A stretch of DNA of 64,000 nt, taken from NCBI RefSeq assembly GCF_011089895.1, contig NZ_JAANAT010000003.1, positions 496,001 to 560,000 on the forward strand, given 5' to 3'. A program made the position numbers and the translations under genes. Source of the DNA: Mucilaginibacter inviolabilis. Lineage in GTDB: Bacteria > Bacteroidota > Bacteroidia > Sphingobacteriales > Sphingobacteriaceae. The notes under the pieces were generated by a model, which made no database searches, was not told where the DNA came from, and saw only the letters and a program-made list of their open reading frames with translations. Of the stretch, positions 49,566 through 59,331 are shown in pieces (positions within the stretch are counted from its first letter, which is position 1; each line of letters starts with the position of its first letter).

Positions 49566-51938
49566 ATGTTAAAGAACTATTTAAAAATTGCCTGGCGCAA
49601 CCTGATCAAAAACAAGGTGCACACCTTTATTAATATAGCCGGTCTTTCGGTAGGTTTAACCTGCAGCCTGCTTATTTTGTTGTGGGTGCAAAGTGAACTC
49701 AGTGTTGATGCGTTTCACAAAAACGGCGCCCGCTTATACTCGATATATGAACGGCAATATTATGATAATAAAATACATGGACAATATAATACCCCGGGAT
49801 TACTAGCTGTAGAGTTAAAAAAACAAATCCCCGAAATTGAATATGCTACAGGTAATTCATACGGAAGCGAAAGTACTTTCCAGGTTGGTGATAAGATATT
49901 GAAAATGAGTGGTACCGATGTTGGTGACGACTACCTTAAAATGTTCAGTTTCCCCATATTGCAGGGTAGTGCGCAAACCGCTTTAAATTCGCCGGTGAGT
50001 ATAGCCATTTCCCGTAAAATGGCCGTGGATTTTTTTGGCAGCCCGCTGGCAGCTATTGGTAAAACTATCCGTTACGAAAATAAAAACGATTTTAAAGTTA
50101 CCGCCGTATTTGAGGATATGTCTAAAAACTCATCCCAAAAATACGATTACCTGATGAATTGGTACCACTTTGTAGATGCTAACGGGCAGGTTAAAGACTG
50201 GGGTAATAACTGGCCCGCAACTGTTATTATGTTGCGCGCTGATGCCAACCCCATATTGGTTGAAAAAAAGTTAACCCATTTTTTAGATAACTTAAACAAA
50301 GGCCAAAAGAAAGGCACTTTTACCATAGAGCTGGGCATACAACGCTTTAGTGATTTATACCTGCATAACAACTTTGTGGACGGAAAAATTGAAGGTGGCC
50401 GTATAGGATATGTACATCTGTTTACTATAGTGGCTATTTTTATTTTGCTGATAGCCTGCATTAATTTTATGAATTTAACTACGGCCCGTTCTGTAAAACG
50501 CGCCCGTGAAATAGGAGTGCGTAAGGTGGTAGGTGCAGTGCGCTCTGTTTTAATAAAACAATTTATTGGCGAGTCGTTATTGATAACGTCACTGGCTATT
50601 ATCGTATCGCTGGTGTTACTGGTGCTGTTATTACCTGTGTTTAATCAGGTTACCAGAAAAGAAATCGAACTCCCTTTTAACCAGGCTGGGTTTTGGCTTA
50701 AGCTGGGAGGTCTCACTTTAATTACTGGCTTAATATCCGGCAGCTACCCAGCTTTATTTTTATCGTCTTTTAATCCGGTTAAGGTTTTAAAAGGAACATT
50801 AAAGTTAGATATAGGCACTACCCTGTTCCGTAAGGGCTTGGTTATATTTCAATTTACCCTCTCAGTAATATTGATAACAGCTACTATTGTTATTTCCAGG
50901 CAAATGACTTATGTGCAGTCGGCAAACCTGGGTTATGACCGGGAGAACCTAATTTACTTGCCAATGAATGGCGAATTAACACCCAAATACGGCACCTTTA
51001 AGGATAGGATATTAGGCATGCCCGGTATACAATCAGTTACCCGCGTTAGTAATACACCAACAATTATCGAAAACGGTACCGGGGGTATTCAATGGGTGGG
51101 TAAAGATCCAAATGTTAATATTGAGTTTACGCAAATTTCTGTCGGGTACGATTTTGTAAAAACGATGAAACTAAAGGTGCTGGCCGGGCGCGATTATTCA
51201 AAATCCTTTGCAACCGACTCGGTGGGCTATATCATCAACGAAACGGCTTTAAAAAGAATAGGTTATAAGGATCCGATAGGGCAACCGATCACACAATGGG
51301 GAAAACCGGGTAAGATCATTGGACTGATAAAGGATTTTCATTTTAACTCTATGCATGAACAGATCAGGCCACTGATCATCAGGTTTGGGGAACAGGAAAA
51401 TTATGGAAGTTTATTGATCAGAACAGAGCCGGGTAAAACCAAACAGGCGCTTGCCAGCCTCGAAACCCTGTGCAGGCAAATTAATCCGGCATTTCCGTTT
51501 ACCTACACTTTCTCTGATCAGGAATACCAGAAGCTATATCAAAATGAACAGATCGTAACCAAATTATCAAATGCCTTTGCTTTTCTGGCCATATTTATTT
51601 CGTGTTTGGGTTTATTAGGTTTAGCCATGTTCACGGCCGAGCAGCGGGTCAAAGAAATAGGTATCCGTAAAGTATTGGGAGCAAGTGTGGGTTCATTATT
51701 CTCCTTGTTATCATCGGAGTTTTTGATATTGGTGATCATCGCTTTGGGTATTGCCCTGCCGGTATCCTGGTATGCCATGAACAGCTGGCTGCAGGGCTTT
51801 GCCTATCGCACCTCCCTGCAATGGTGGATGTTTGGCCTGTCTGGAATGATCATTATTTTAATAGCTACGGTAACGGTAAGTTTTCAGGCGGTTAAGGCTG
51901 CCCTGGTAAACCCGATTAGAAGTTTAAGAAGCGAATAA
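49566..51938 (+). CDS. MacB/FtsX-type ABC permease, array member 2
   Basis: A 790-residue paralogue of member 1 with the same layout. Its closest relative in the window is member 4: both share GDKILKM, TALNSPVS and NPTFPFTYTF-like segments in the periplasmic domains (here GDKILKMSGTDVG and INPAFPFTYTFSDQEYQKLY). The contact loops KRAREIGVRKVVGA and QRVKEIGIRKVLGA are kept. It ends NPIRSLRSE, the common array ending. DNA identity to its sisters is broken at synonymous sites, so the duplication is not recent. Confidence 0.9.
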   Translation: MLKNYLKIAWRNLIKNKVHTFINIAGLSVGLTCSLLILLWVQSELSVDAFHKNGARLYSIYERQYYDNKIHGQYNTPGLLAVELKKQIPEIEYATGNSYGSESTFQVGDKILKMSGTDVGDDYLKMFSFPILQGSAQTALNSPVSIAISRKMAVDFFGSPLAAIGKTIRYENKNDFKVTAVFEDMSKNSSQKYDYLMNWYHFVDANGQVKDWGNNWPATVIMLRADANPILVEKKLTHFLDNLNKGQKKGTFTIELGIQRFSDLYLHNNFVDGKIEGGRIGYVHLFTIVAIFILLIACINFMNLTTARSVKRAREIGVRKVVGAVRSVLIKQFIGESLLITSLAIIVSLVLLVLLLPVFNQVTRKEIELPFNQAGFWLKLGGLTLITGLISGSYPALFLSSFNPVKVLKGTLKLDIGTTLFRKGLVIFQFTLSVILITATIVISRQMTYVQSANLGYDRENLIYLPMNGELTPKYGTFKDRILGMPGIQSVTRVSNTPTIIENGTGGIQWVGKDPNVNIEFTQISVGYDFVKTMKLKVLAGRDYSKSFATDSVGYIINETALKRIGYKDPIGQPITQWGKPGKIIGLIKDFHFNSMHEQIRPLIIRFGEQENYGSLLIRTEPGKTKQALASLETLCRQINPAFPFTYTFSDQEYQKLYQNEQIVTKLSNAFAFLAIFISCLGLLGLAMFTAEQRVKEIGIRKVLGASVGSLFSLLSSEFLILVIIALGIALPVSWYAMNSWLQGFAYRTSLQWWMFGLSGMIIILIATVTVSFQAVKAALVNPIRSLRSE

Positions 51939-51999
51939 TAAGCTTAAAGCATAGGCAAAAAGTAAATAAACGTATTACGTATAATTTAGAACGTACAAC

Positions 52000-54381
52000 A
52001 TGTTAAAAAACTACTTAAAAATCGCCTGGAGAAACCTCATCAAAAACAAGGCTTCTTCTTTCATCAATGTGGGGGGCCTGGCCGTTGGTATGGCTGTAGC
52101 TATGTTAATTGGATTGTGGATATGGGATGAGCTATCATTTGATAAATATCATCAGAACTACGATCGCGTAGCCATAGTGATGCAGCACGAGGTTTTTAAT
52201 GGTAACATCAATACAGGTTCACCAATTCCCCTGCCACTGGATGCCGAGCTGCGCAAAAACTATGGAAGCGATTTTAAACATCTGGCTCTATCATCATGGA
52301 CAAACAATCATATTTTAAGCGTTGGTGATAAAAAAATCTCCTATAAGGGGAATTTTATGGGGGATGAAGCTCCCGAAATATTTTCGCTCCGGATGCTGCA
52401 GGGCTCGCGCAGTGGTTTAAAAGATCCTTCTTCTATGCTCATCTCGCAGTCGGTAGCCAAAGCATTGTTTGGCAATACCGATCCCATAAACAAGGCCATC
52501 AGGATTGATAATAATGAAAACCTTAAGGTTTCAGGAGTTTACGAAGATCTGCCCGGTAACACTACTTTGCATGATGTTGCCTTTATTGGGCCATGGGGAT
52601 ATTATATCCATGCGCCGGGTAATGACAGGTCGCCTACTGACTGGGGCGATAACTCCCTGTTCATGTACGTGCAGATAGCCGATCATGCGGATATGGCCAA
52701 AGTATCTGCCAAAATAAAAAACATAAAGCTCGACAAGCTGGATAGAGAGGATAAAAAGTTTAATCCCCAGTTGTTTCTTCAGCCCATGAATAAATGGCAT
52801 TTGTATGCCGAATTTAAGGACGGGGTTAATACAGGGGGCGCTATTCAATATGTATGGCTTTTTGGTATCATCGGCATATTTGTATTGCTGCTGGCTTGCA
52901 TCAATTTTATGAACCTGAGCACAGCCCGAAGCGAAAAACGGGCCAAAGAAGTGGGCATACGTAAAGCCGTAGGTTCGTTACGGGGGCAGTTGATCAAACA
53001 ATTCTTCAGTGAGTCGTTTCTGATAGCCGGTTTGGCTTTTATATTATCACTGCTGCTGCTTTGGCTGGTAATGCCCTGGTTTAATGATGTAGCAGGTAAA
53101 CAGATAGCTATTTTATGGAACTCTCCGTTTTTTTGGATAGCTGGTATTGGGTTTACTTTATTTACCGGAATAATTGCCGGGCTTTATCCGGCTTTATATC
53201 TTTCTTCATTTAACCCGGTTAAAGTATTAAAAGGTACTTTTAAAGCAGGACGCTTTGCCGCCATTCCGCGTAAAGTATTGGTGGTAACCCAGTTTACGGT
53301 ATCTGTTATTCTTATTATAGGCACTATTATCGTTTTTAAACAAATACAATTTGCCAAAAACAGGCCGGTTGGATACAGCCGGGATGGGCTGCTGGCCATT
53401 GAAGTAACCAATGAAGACCTGCATAAACATTTTGATGCTTTGCGGACCGATCTACTCCAATCCGGAGCTGTAACCGAAATAGCAGAATCATCCAGTTCAA
53501 CCACCGGGGTAAACAATCACCGGGGAGATGTTAGCTGGAAAGGGAAAGACCCATCAATGACCTCTTTTTTTGGAAACATCAATGTTACTACCAACTATGG
53601 TAAAACAGTAGGCTGGCAATTTACAGATGGGAGGGATTTTTCGAGCCAGTCTGTTGCCGACTCCACAGCCATTGTATTGAATCAGGCTGCTGTAAAGTAT
53701 ATGGGACTGAAAAATCCTGTTGGCGAAATGGTGCAGGTAGGAAAATGGAATATGACCGTAATTGGTGTGGTAAAAGATATGGTGATGGAATCGCCCTATG
53801 AGCCGGTTAAACAAACTATTTTCCGTATTGGCCGTGGTACACTGGATGATATCCTGATCAAAATAAATCCGAAGATAAGCACGCATGATGCACTCGGTAA
53901 AATAGAAGCTGTTTGTAAAACGTATTCCCCATCAGTTCCATTTTCTTACCGGTTTGCGGATGATGAATACGCCAGAAAATTTGCTACCGAAGAGCGTATT
54001 GGCAAGCTGGCGAGTTCATTTGCTATGCTGGCTATTTTTATCAGTTGCCTGGGCTTGTTTGGCATGGCATCTTTTGTAGCCGAGCAAAGGATAAAGGAAA
54101 TTGGTGTACGCAAGGTTTTGGGAGCAAGTGTTTTTGGCCTATGGCGCCTCATGTCGCGCGATTTTGTGTTGCTGGTAGTTATCGCACTGTTTATAGCCAC
54201 ACCGGTTGCTTATTATTTTATGCACGGTTGGCTGCAGCACTACGCTTACCGGGCCGAGCTTTCCTGGTGGATATTTGCATTAACCGCTGCTGGGGCAATT
54301 ATCATAACCTTGTTAACCATAAGCTATCAGAGCATCAGGGCAGCGCTGGCTAACCCGGTAAAGAGTTTAAGGAGTGAATAA
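52000..54381 (+). CDS. MacB/FtsX-type ABC permease, array member 3 (divergent type)
   Basis: A 793-residue permease. The first 18 residues equal those of its neighbours, but the first helix and the periplasmic domains are different (GGLAVGMAVAMLIGLWIWDE; VAIVMQHEVFNGNINTGSPI). The contact loops are altered to KRAKEVGIRKAVGS and QRIKEIGVRKVLGA. It lies between members 2 and 4, which are closer to each other than to it. It may handle a different cargo with the same ATPase; that is inference. Confidence 0.9.
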   Translation: MLKNYLKIAWRNLIKNKASSFINVGGLAVGMAVAMLIGLWIWDELSFDKYHQNYDRVAIVMQHEVFNGNINTGSPIPLPLDAELRKNYGSDFKHLALSSWTNNHILSVGDKKISYKGNFMGDEAPEIFSLRMLQGSRSGLKDPSSMLISQSVAKALFGNTDPINKAIRIDNNENLKVSGVYEDLPGNTTLHDVAFIGPWGYYIHAPGNDRSPTDWGDNSLFMYVQIADHADMAKVSAKIKNIKLDKLDREDKKFNPQLFLQPMNKWHLYAEFKDGVNTGGAIQYVWLFGIIGIFVLLLACINFMNLSTARSEKRAKEVGIRKAVGSLRGQLIKQFFSESFLIAGLAFILSLLLLWLVMPWFNDVAGKQIAILWNSPFFWIAGIGFTLFTGIIAGLYPALYLSSFNPVKVLKGTFKAGRFAAIPRKVLVVTQFTVSVILIIGTIIVFKQIQFAKNRPVGYSRDGLLAIEVTNEDLHKHFDALRTDLLQSGAVTEIAESSSSTTGVNNHRGDVSWKGKDPSMTSFFGNINVTTNYGKTVGWQFTDGRDFSSQSVADSTAIVLNQAAVKYMGLKNPVGEMVQVGKWNMTVIGVVKDMVMESPYEPVKQTIFRIGRGTLDDILIKINPKISTHDALGKIEAVCKTYSPSVPFSYRFADDEYARKFATEERIGKLASSFAMLAIFISCLGLFGMASFVAEQRIKEIGVRKVLGASVFGLWRLMSRDFVLLVVIALFIATPVAYYFMHGWLQHYAYRAELSWWIFALTAAGAIIITLLTISYQSIRAALANPVKSLRSE

Positions 54382-54450
54382 TAGGCTAAAAACAATAAAT
54401 TGGATAGATAAAAGCTTTAGGCTTTATGCCTTGAGCTAAAAACGTATAGT

Positions 54451-56823
54451 ATGTTAAAGAATTATTTAAAAATAGCATGGCGTAACCTGATCAAAAATAA
54501 AGCGCATAGTTTTATTAATATAGCAGGTTTATCGGTTGGGCTGGCTTGCAGTTTGCTCATTTTACTGTGGGTGCAAAATGAGTTGAGCATTGATCAATAC
54601 CATACCAATGGCAAGCGGTTATACTCGGTTTATGAACGCCAGTATGTTGATAATAAAATTCTGGGTCAGTACGGTACACCCGGTTTGCTACCCGAAGAGC
54701 TAAAAAAGCAGATCCCGGAAATTGAAGCCAGCACAGGTATCTCCTATGGCGATGAAAATACTTTCCAGGTAGGCGACAAAATATTAAAAATGAATGGTAC
54801 CGATGCCGGTGCCGATTGTTTTAAAATGTTCAGCATCCCGTTACTGCAGGGTGATGTGCAAACGGCCTTAAACTCGCCGGTAAGCATGGCTATATCCCGT
54901 AAAATGGCTGTTGCCTTTTTTGGCAGTCCGGCCGCTGCTATGGGTAAAACCATCCGCTATGATAACCGTAAAAACTTTACAGTTACCGCGGTATATGAAG
55001 ATTTGCCTAATACAGCCTCGCAAAAATATGATTTCCTCATGAACTGGTATAACTATATAGATGAGAACCAATGGGCCAAAGACTGGGGTAATAATGGTCC
55101 CTCTACAATTATTATGCTGCGCGCGGATGCTGATCCGGATGCGGTTGAGAAAAAGATCACTCACTTTTTAGATAATTTATATAAGGGACAGAAAAAAGGA
55201 ACTTTTACCGAAGAATTAGGCCTGCAACGCTTTGGCGACGGATATCTGCATGGCAATTTTGAAAACGGAAAAATTGAAGGCGGTCGTATTGAATATGTAC
55301 GTTTATTTACTATTGTAGCCATTTTTATTTTACTGATAGCCTGTATCAACTTCATGAACCTCACCACGGCCCGGTCGGTTAAGCGTGCCCGCGAAATCGG
55401 TGTACGCAAGGTTGTTGGTGCAGTACGTTCTGTTTTGATCAAACAATTTATTGGCGAATCGATGCTGGTAACTGCGCTGGCGGTAGCGGTTTCCTTGATA
55501 CTGCTGGTACTGTTGCTGCCGATGTTTAATCAGATCACGCATAAAGAAATAGAGTTACCATTCGGCCAGCCCTTGTTTTGGTTAAAGCTGGCTGGTATCA
55601 CTTTAATTACCGGATTAGTATCGGGTAGTTATCCGGCTTTGTTCCTATCGTCATTTAATCCGGTTAAGGTACTTAAAGGAGCTTTGAAATTAGATTCTGG
55701 TACTACCATGTTCCGTAAAGGTCTGGTAATATTTCAATTCGCACTATCCGTTATACTTATAACCGCAACTATTATTGTTTCCAGGCAGATGGCCTATATC
55801 CAATCAAAAAATCTGGGCTACGATAGGGAGAACCTGATATATATCCCCATGAGCGGCGAACTGATAAGTAAATACAGCACCTTTAAGGATGAAGTTTTAC
55901 GCATGCCTGGCATACAATCGGTTACCCGTATCAGCAACACCCCCACCAATATTCAAAACTGGACAGGTGATGTTCAATGGGAGGGTAAAGATCCCAATGT
56001 AGTTGTTCAGTTTACGCAGGTATCTGTTGGATATGATTTTGTAAAAACTATGAAATTGAAGATGGAAGCCGGGCGCGATTTTTCAAAAGCCTTTGCAACC
56101 GACTCTATAGGATATCTGATTAACGAGGCCGCTTTAAAAAGAGTAAAATATGCCGATCCTATTGGCAAATCGCTTACTTTCTGGGGTAAAAAAGGAACTA
56201 TTGTTGGCGTGATCAAAGATTTTCATTTCGCTTCTATGCACGAGGCGATCAAACCACTGGTAATCAGGCTTCGTGAGGATGAAAAATATGGTAATGTATT
56301 AGTAAAAACGCAGCCTGGAAAAACCCGCGAGGCACTGGCCGGCCTGGAAAGCTTGTGTAAACAAATTAATCCTGAATTTCCGTTTACCTATAATTTTTCG
56401 GATCAGGAGTATCAGAAATTATATCAAAATGAACAGATTGTAACGATGCTGTCAAACGCCTTTGCGTTTCTGGCCATATTTATATCATGCCTGGGATTGT
56501 TAGGTTTGGCTATGTTTACAGCCGAGCAACGGATAAAGGAAATCGGTATCCGCAAAGTACTGGGTGCCAGCGTAGGTTCATTGCTCGCTTTATTATCATT
56601 AGAGTTTTTGGTGCTGGTTGTTATTGCTTTAATGATTGCTTTACCCGTATCGTGGTATAGTATGAGTAAATGGCTGCAGGGGTTTGCTTATCGTACAACC
56701 ATGCAATGGTGGATGTTTGGTATGGCAGGTGGTATTATTATTATAGTAGCCATGCTAACGGTTAGTTTCCAGGCCATTAAGGCGGCCCTGGTTAATCCTA
56801 TAAAAAGTTTAAGAAGCGAGTAA
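54451..56823 (+). CDS. MacB/FtsX-type ABC permease, array member 4
   Basis: A 790-residue permease most similar to member 2, with the same helix layout and contact loops (KRAREIGVRKVVGA; QRIKEIGIRKVLGA). Differences concentrate in the periplasmic domains, for example ERQYVDNKILGQYGTPGLLP against ERQYYDNKIHGQYNTPGLLA. The preceding 69-base spacer holds a CTTTAGGCTTTATGCCTTGAG word like those at 23110-23140. Confidence 0.9.
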   Translation: MLKNYLKIAWRNLIKNKAHSFINIAGLSVGLACSLLILLWVQNELSIDQYHTNGKRLYSVYERQYVDNKILGQYGTPGLLPEELKKQIPEIEASTGISYGDENTFQVGDKILKMNGTDAGADCFKMFSIPLLQGDVQTALNSPVSMAISRKMAVAFFGSPAAAMGKTIRYDNRKNFTVTAVYEDLPNTASQKYDFLMNWYNYIDENQWAKDWGNNGPSTIIMLRADADPDAVEKKITHFLDNLYKGQKKGTFTEELGLQRFGDGYLHGNFENGKIEGGRIEYVRLFTIVAIFILLIACINFMNLTTARSVKRAREIGVRKVVGAVRSVLIKQFIGESMLVTALAVAVSLILLVLLLPMFNQITHKEIELPFGQPLFWLKLAGITLITGLVSGSYPALFLSSFNPVKVLKGALKLDSGTTMFRKGLVIFQFALSVILITATIIVSRQMAYIQSKNLGYDRENLIYIPMSGELISKYSTFKDEVLRMPGIQSVTRISNTPTNIQNWTGDVQWEGKDPNVVVQFTQVSVGYDFVKTMKLKMEAGRDFSKAFATDSIGYLINEAALKRVKYADPIGKSLTFWGKKGTIVGVIKDFHFASMHEAIKPLVIRLREDEKYGNVLVKTQPGKTREALAGLESLCKQINPEFPFTYNFSDQEYQKLYQNEQIVTMLSNAFAFLAIFISCLGLLGLAMFTAEQRIKEIGIRKVLGASVGSLLALLSLEFLVLVVIALMIALPVSWYSMSKWLQGFAYRTTMQWWMFGMAGGIIIIVAMLTVSFQAIKAALVNPIKSLRSE

Positions 56824-56862
56824 GATGATTTCGGAGTTAAGATGTTCGAATTCGGGTTTAGT
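56824..56862. repeat. TTTCGGA-GATGTTCGAATTCGG short repeat
   Basis: The spacer between permeases 4 and 5 holds ATTTCGGAGTTAAGATGTTC and then GAATTCGGGTTT, related to words at about 38262 and 49450. Confidence 0.45.
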
Positions 56863-56889
56863 ATTTAGATTTTAGAATTTTAAAGAATC

Positions 56890-59265
56890 ATGATCAAAAA
56901 CTATTTAAAGATTGCGTGGCGAAACGTTGTCAGAAATAAGGCGCACACTTTTATTAACGTGGCCGGTTTATCGGTAGGTTTGGTATGCAGTCTGCTTATT
57001 TTGCTATGGGTACAAAATGAATTGAGCGTAGATAGTTTTTTTAAAAATAGCTCCCGTCTGTACTCAATATATGAGCACCAGAATTATGACCATACTATGC
57101 ATGGTTCCTATAATAATCCCGGGCCAACTGCCGAACAGATGAAAAAAGTGCTGCCCGAAGTGGAGTACGCTACCAGCGCCGGGTTCGATCAAACAAACAC
57201 TTTCCAGGTTGGCGATAAGATATTGAAACAAAGTGGTTCTGCTGGTAGTGCGGATTATTTTTCCGTATTCAGCTATAAGCTTTTACAGGGCGATGCCAAA
57301 AGCGCTTTGAATACACCGGCGAGTCTGGCCATTTCCCATAAAATGGCCGTCGCGTTTTTTGGAAGCCCTCAGGCTGCAATAGGTAAAACCATTCGTTACG
57401 AAAACAGCAAAAACTTTACGGTTACCGCCGTATTTGAAGACCTGCCTAAAAACTCATCACAAAAATTTGATTACCTGATTAACTGGTATGCCTTTCTGGA
57501 TGAGAACAATTGGGCCAGGGAATGGGGTAACCAGGGGCCCGCCACCTTCATTATGTTAAAGCCTAATGTTAATCCTGTGGCATTCGAAAAAAAGATAGCT
57601 CATTTCTTAGACCCCTATAACGGCACCAATCGTAAAACGTCAACCTTTATTATTGACCTGGGTATTCAGCGTTATGATGAAGGTTATCTGCATGGCAGGT
57701 TTGAGGGCGATAAATTTGTGGGGGGACGTATTGAATATGTACGCATTTTTAGCATCGTAGCTATTTTTATACTCCTGATAGCCTGTATCAACTTTATGAA
57801 TTTAACTACAGCCCGTTCTGTTAAGCGGGCTAAGGAAATTGGTGTGCGTAAAGTGGTTGGTGCCGAGCGTTGGGTTTTGATACAGCAGTTTATCAGCGAA
57901 TCGTTATTGATCACCACTATCTCGGTGGGTATATCACTATTGTTGTTGGTTGTATTACTTCCCGTATTTAATCAGGTTACGCAAAAGCAAATAGAACTGC
58001 CGTTTAACCAAGCCTCATTCTGGATTAGGCTGGGATTAATCACCTTAATAACCGGGCTGGTATCAGGCAGTTATCCGGCACTGTTCTTATCATCATTTAA
58101 TCCGGTAAAGGTTTTAAAAGGGGCGTTGAAACTGGATGCAGGCACTACGTTGTTCCGGAAAGGACTTGTTATATTTCAGTTTGTGCTATCGGTTATACTT
58201 ATCTCCGGAACTATTGTTATATCCCGCCAGATGAATTATATCCAATCGAAAAACCTGGGTTATGATCGTGAAAACATGATCTATATACCGCTCGAAGGGG
58301 ATCTGCTGCCTAAATATAATCTATTTAAAGAAGAAGCTCTGCGAATGCCCGGAATACAGTCGGTAACCCGCATCAGTACCGAACCCACTAACATCCAAAA
58401 TGGTACAGGCGGAGTAAATTGGACGGGTAAAGATACTACGGTTAATATTCAGTTCACCCAGGCTTCTGTGGGGTATGATTTTGTGAAGACCATGAAACTG
58501 AAAGTGCTTTCAGGTCGCGATTTTTCAAAGGAATATCCAACAGATTCAGTTGGTTATATATTGAACGAGGCGGCCCTGAAAAGAATTGGTTATAAAGATC
58601 CCATCGGTCAGCCCCTCACCTTTTGGGGAAAACGAGGAAAGATAGTGGGACTGATCAAAGATTTTCATTTTAACTCTATGCATGATGAAATAAGGCCACT
58701 GATACTGAGATTGAGGGAACATGAAACATACGGAAGTATCCTGGTAAGAACCGAGCCCGGTAAAACCCGCGAGGCACTAGCCACTATGGAAAAAATATGC
58801 CACCAGCTGAACCCCTCATTTCCGTTCACTTATAATTTTTCAGATCAGGAATATCAGAAGCTCTATCAAAATGAGCAAATTGTTGGTAAACTGTCCAATG
58901 GCTTTGCTTTCCTGGCCGTGTTTATTTCTTGTTTGGGCTTGTTAGGCCTGGCTATGTTTACAGCGGAACAGCGGGTTAAAGAGATCGGGATCCGCAAAGT
59001 GCTGGGTGCCAGTATAGGTTCATTGTTTGCTTTGTTGTCATCAGAGTTTTTGGTATTGGTAATTATTGCTCTGTTTATTGCATCACCAATTGCGTGGTAC
59101 GCCACAGGCAAATGGCTGCAGGATTTTGCTTACCGCACACCGGTGCAATGGTGGATGTTTGCCCTATCGGGAGTGATCATCATCTTCATTGCTCTGATTA
59201 CCGTAAGCTTCCAGTCGGTTAAGGCAGCATTGATCAACCCGATAAAGAGTTTACGAAGCGAATAG
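56890..59265 (+). CDS. MacB/FtsX-type ABC permease, array member 5
   Basis: A 791-residue permease of the main array type. The first contact loop differs slightly (KRAKEIGVRKVVGAERWVLI instead of an AVRSVLI ending), while the second is QRVKEIGIRKVLGA. The first periplasmic domain has its own loop (YEHQNYDHTMHGSYNNPGPT). It ends NPIKSLRSE. Spacing to member 6 is 66 bases with no terminator. Confidence 0.9.
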   Translation: MIKNYLKIAWRNVVRNKAHTFINVAGLSVGLVCSLLILLWVQNELSVDSFFKNSSRLYSIYEHQNYDHTMHGSYNNPGPTAEQMKKVLPEVEYATSAGFDQTNTFQVGDKILKQSGSAGSADYFSVFSYKLLQGDAKSALNTPASLAISHKMAVAFFGSPQAAIGKTIRYENSKNFTVTAVFEDLPKNSSQKFDYLINWYAFLDENNWAREWGNQGPATFIMLKPNVNPVAFEKKIAHFLDPYNGTNRKTSTFIIDLGIQRYDEGYLHGRFEGDKFVGGRIEYVRIFSIVAIFILLIACINFMNLTTARSVKRAKEIGVRKVVGAERWVLIQQFISESLLITTISVGISLLLLVVLLPVFNQVTQKQIELPFNQASFWIRLGLITLITGLVSGSYPALFLSSFNPVKVLKGALKLDAGTTLFRKGLVIFQFVLSVILISGTIVISRQMNYIQSKNLGYDRENMIYIPLEGDLLPKYNLFKEEALRMPGIQSVTRISTEPTNIQNGTGGVNWTGKDTTVNIQFTQASVGYDFVKTMKLKVLSGRDFSKEYPTDSVGYILNEAALKRIGYKDPIGQPLTFWGKRGKIVGLIKDFHFNSMHDEIRPLILRLREHETYGSILVRTEPGKTREALATMEKICHQLNPSFPFTYNFSDQEYQKLYQNEQIVGKLSNGFAFLAVFISCLGLLGLAMFTAEQRVKEIGIRKVLGASIGSLFALLSSEFLVLVIIALFIASPIAWYATGKWLQDFAYRTPVQWWMFALSGVIIIFIALITVSFQSVKAALINPIKSLRSE

Positions 59266-59331
59266 GAAGATTTAGGATTTGAAGTTTCAAACTTGAAGAT
59301 TAATATTTAAGCCTTAGAATTTTAAGGAATT

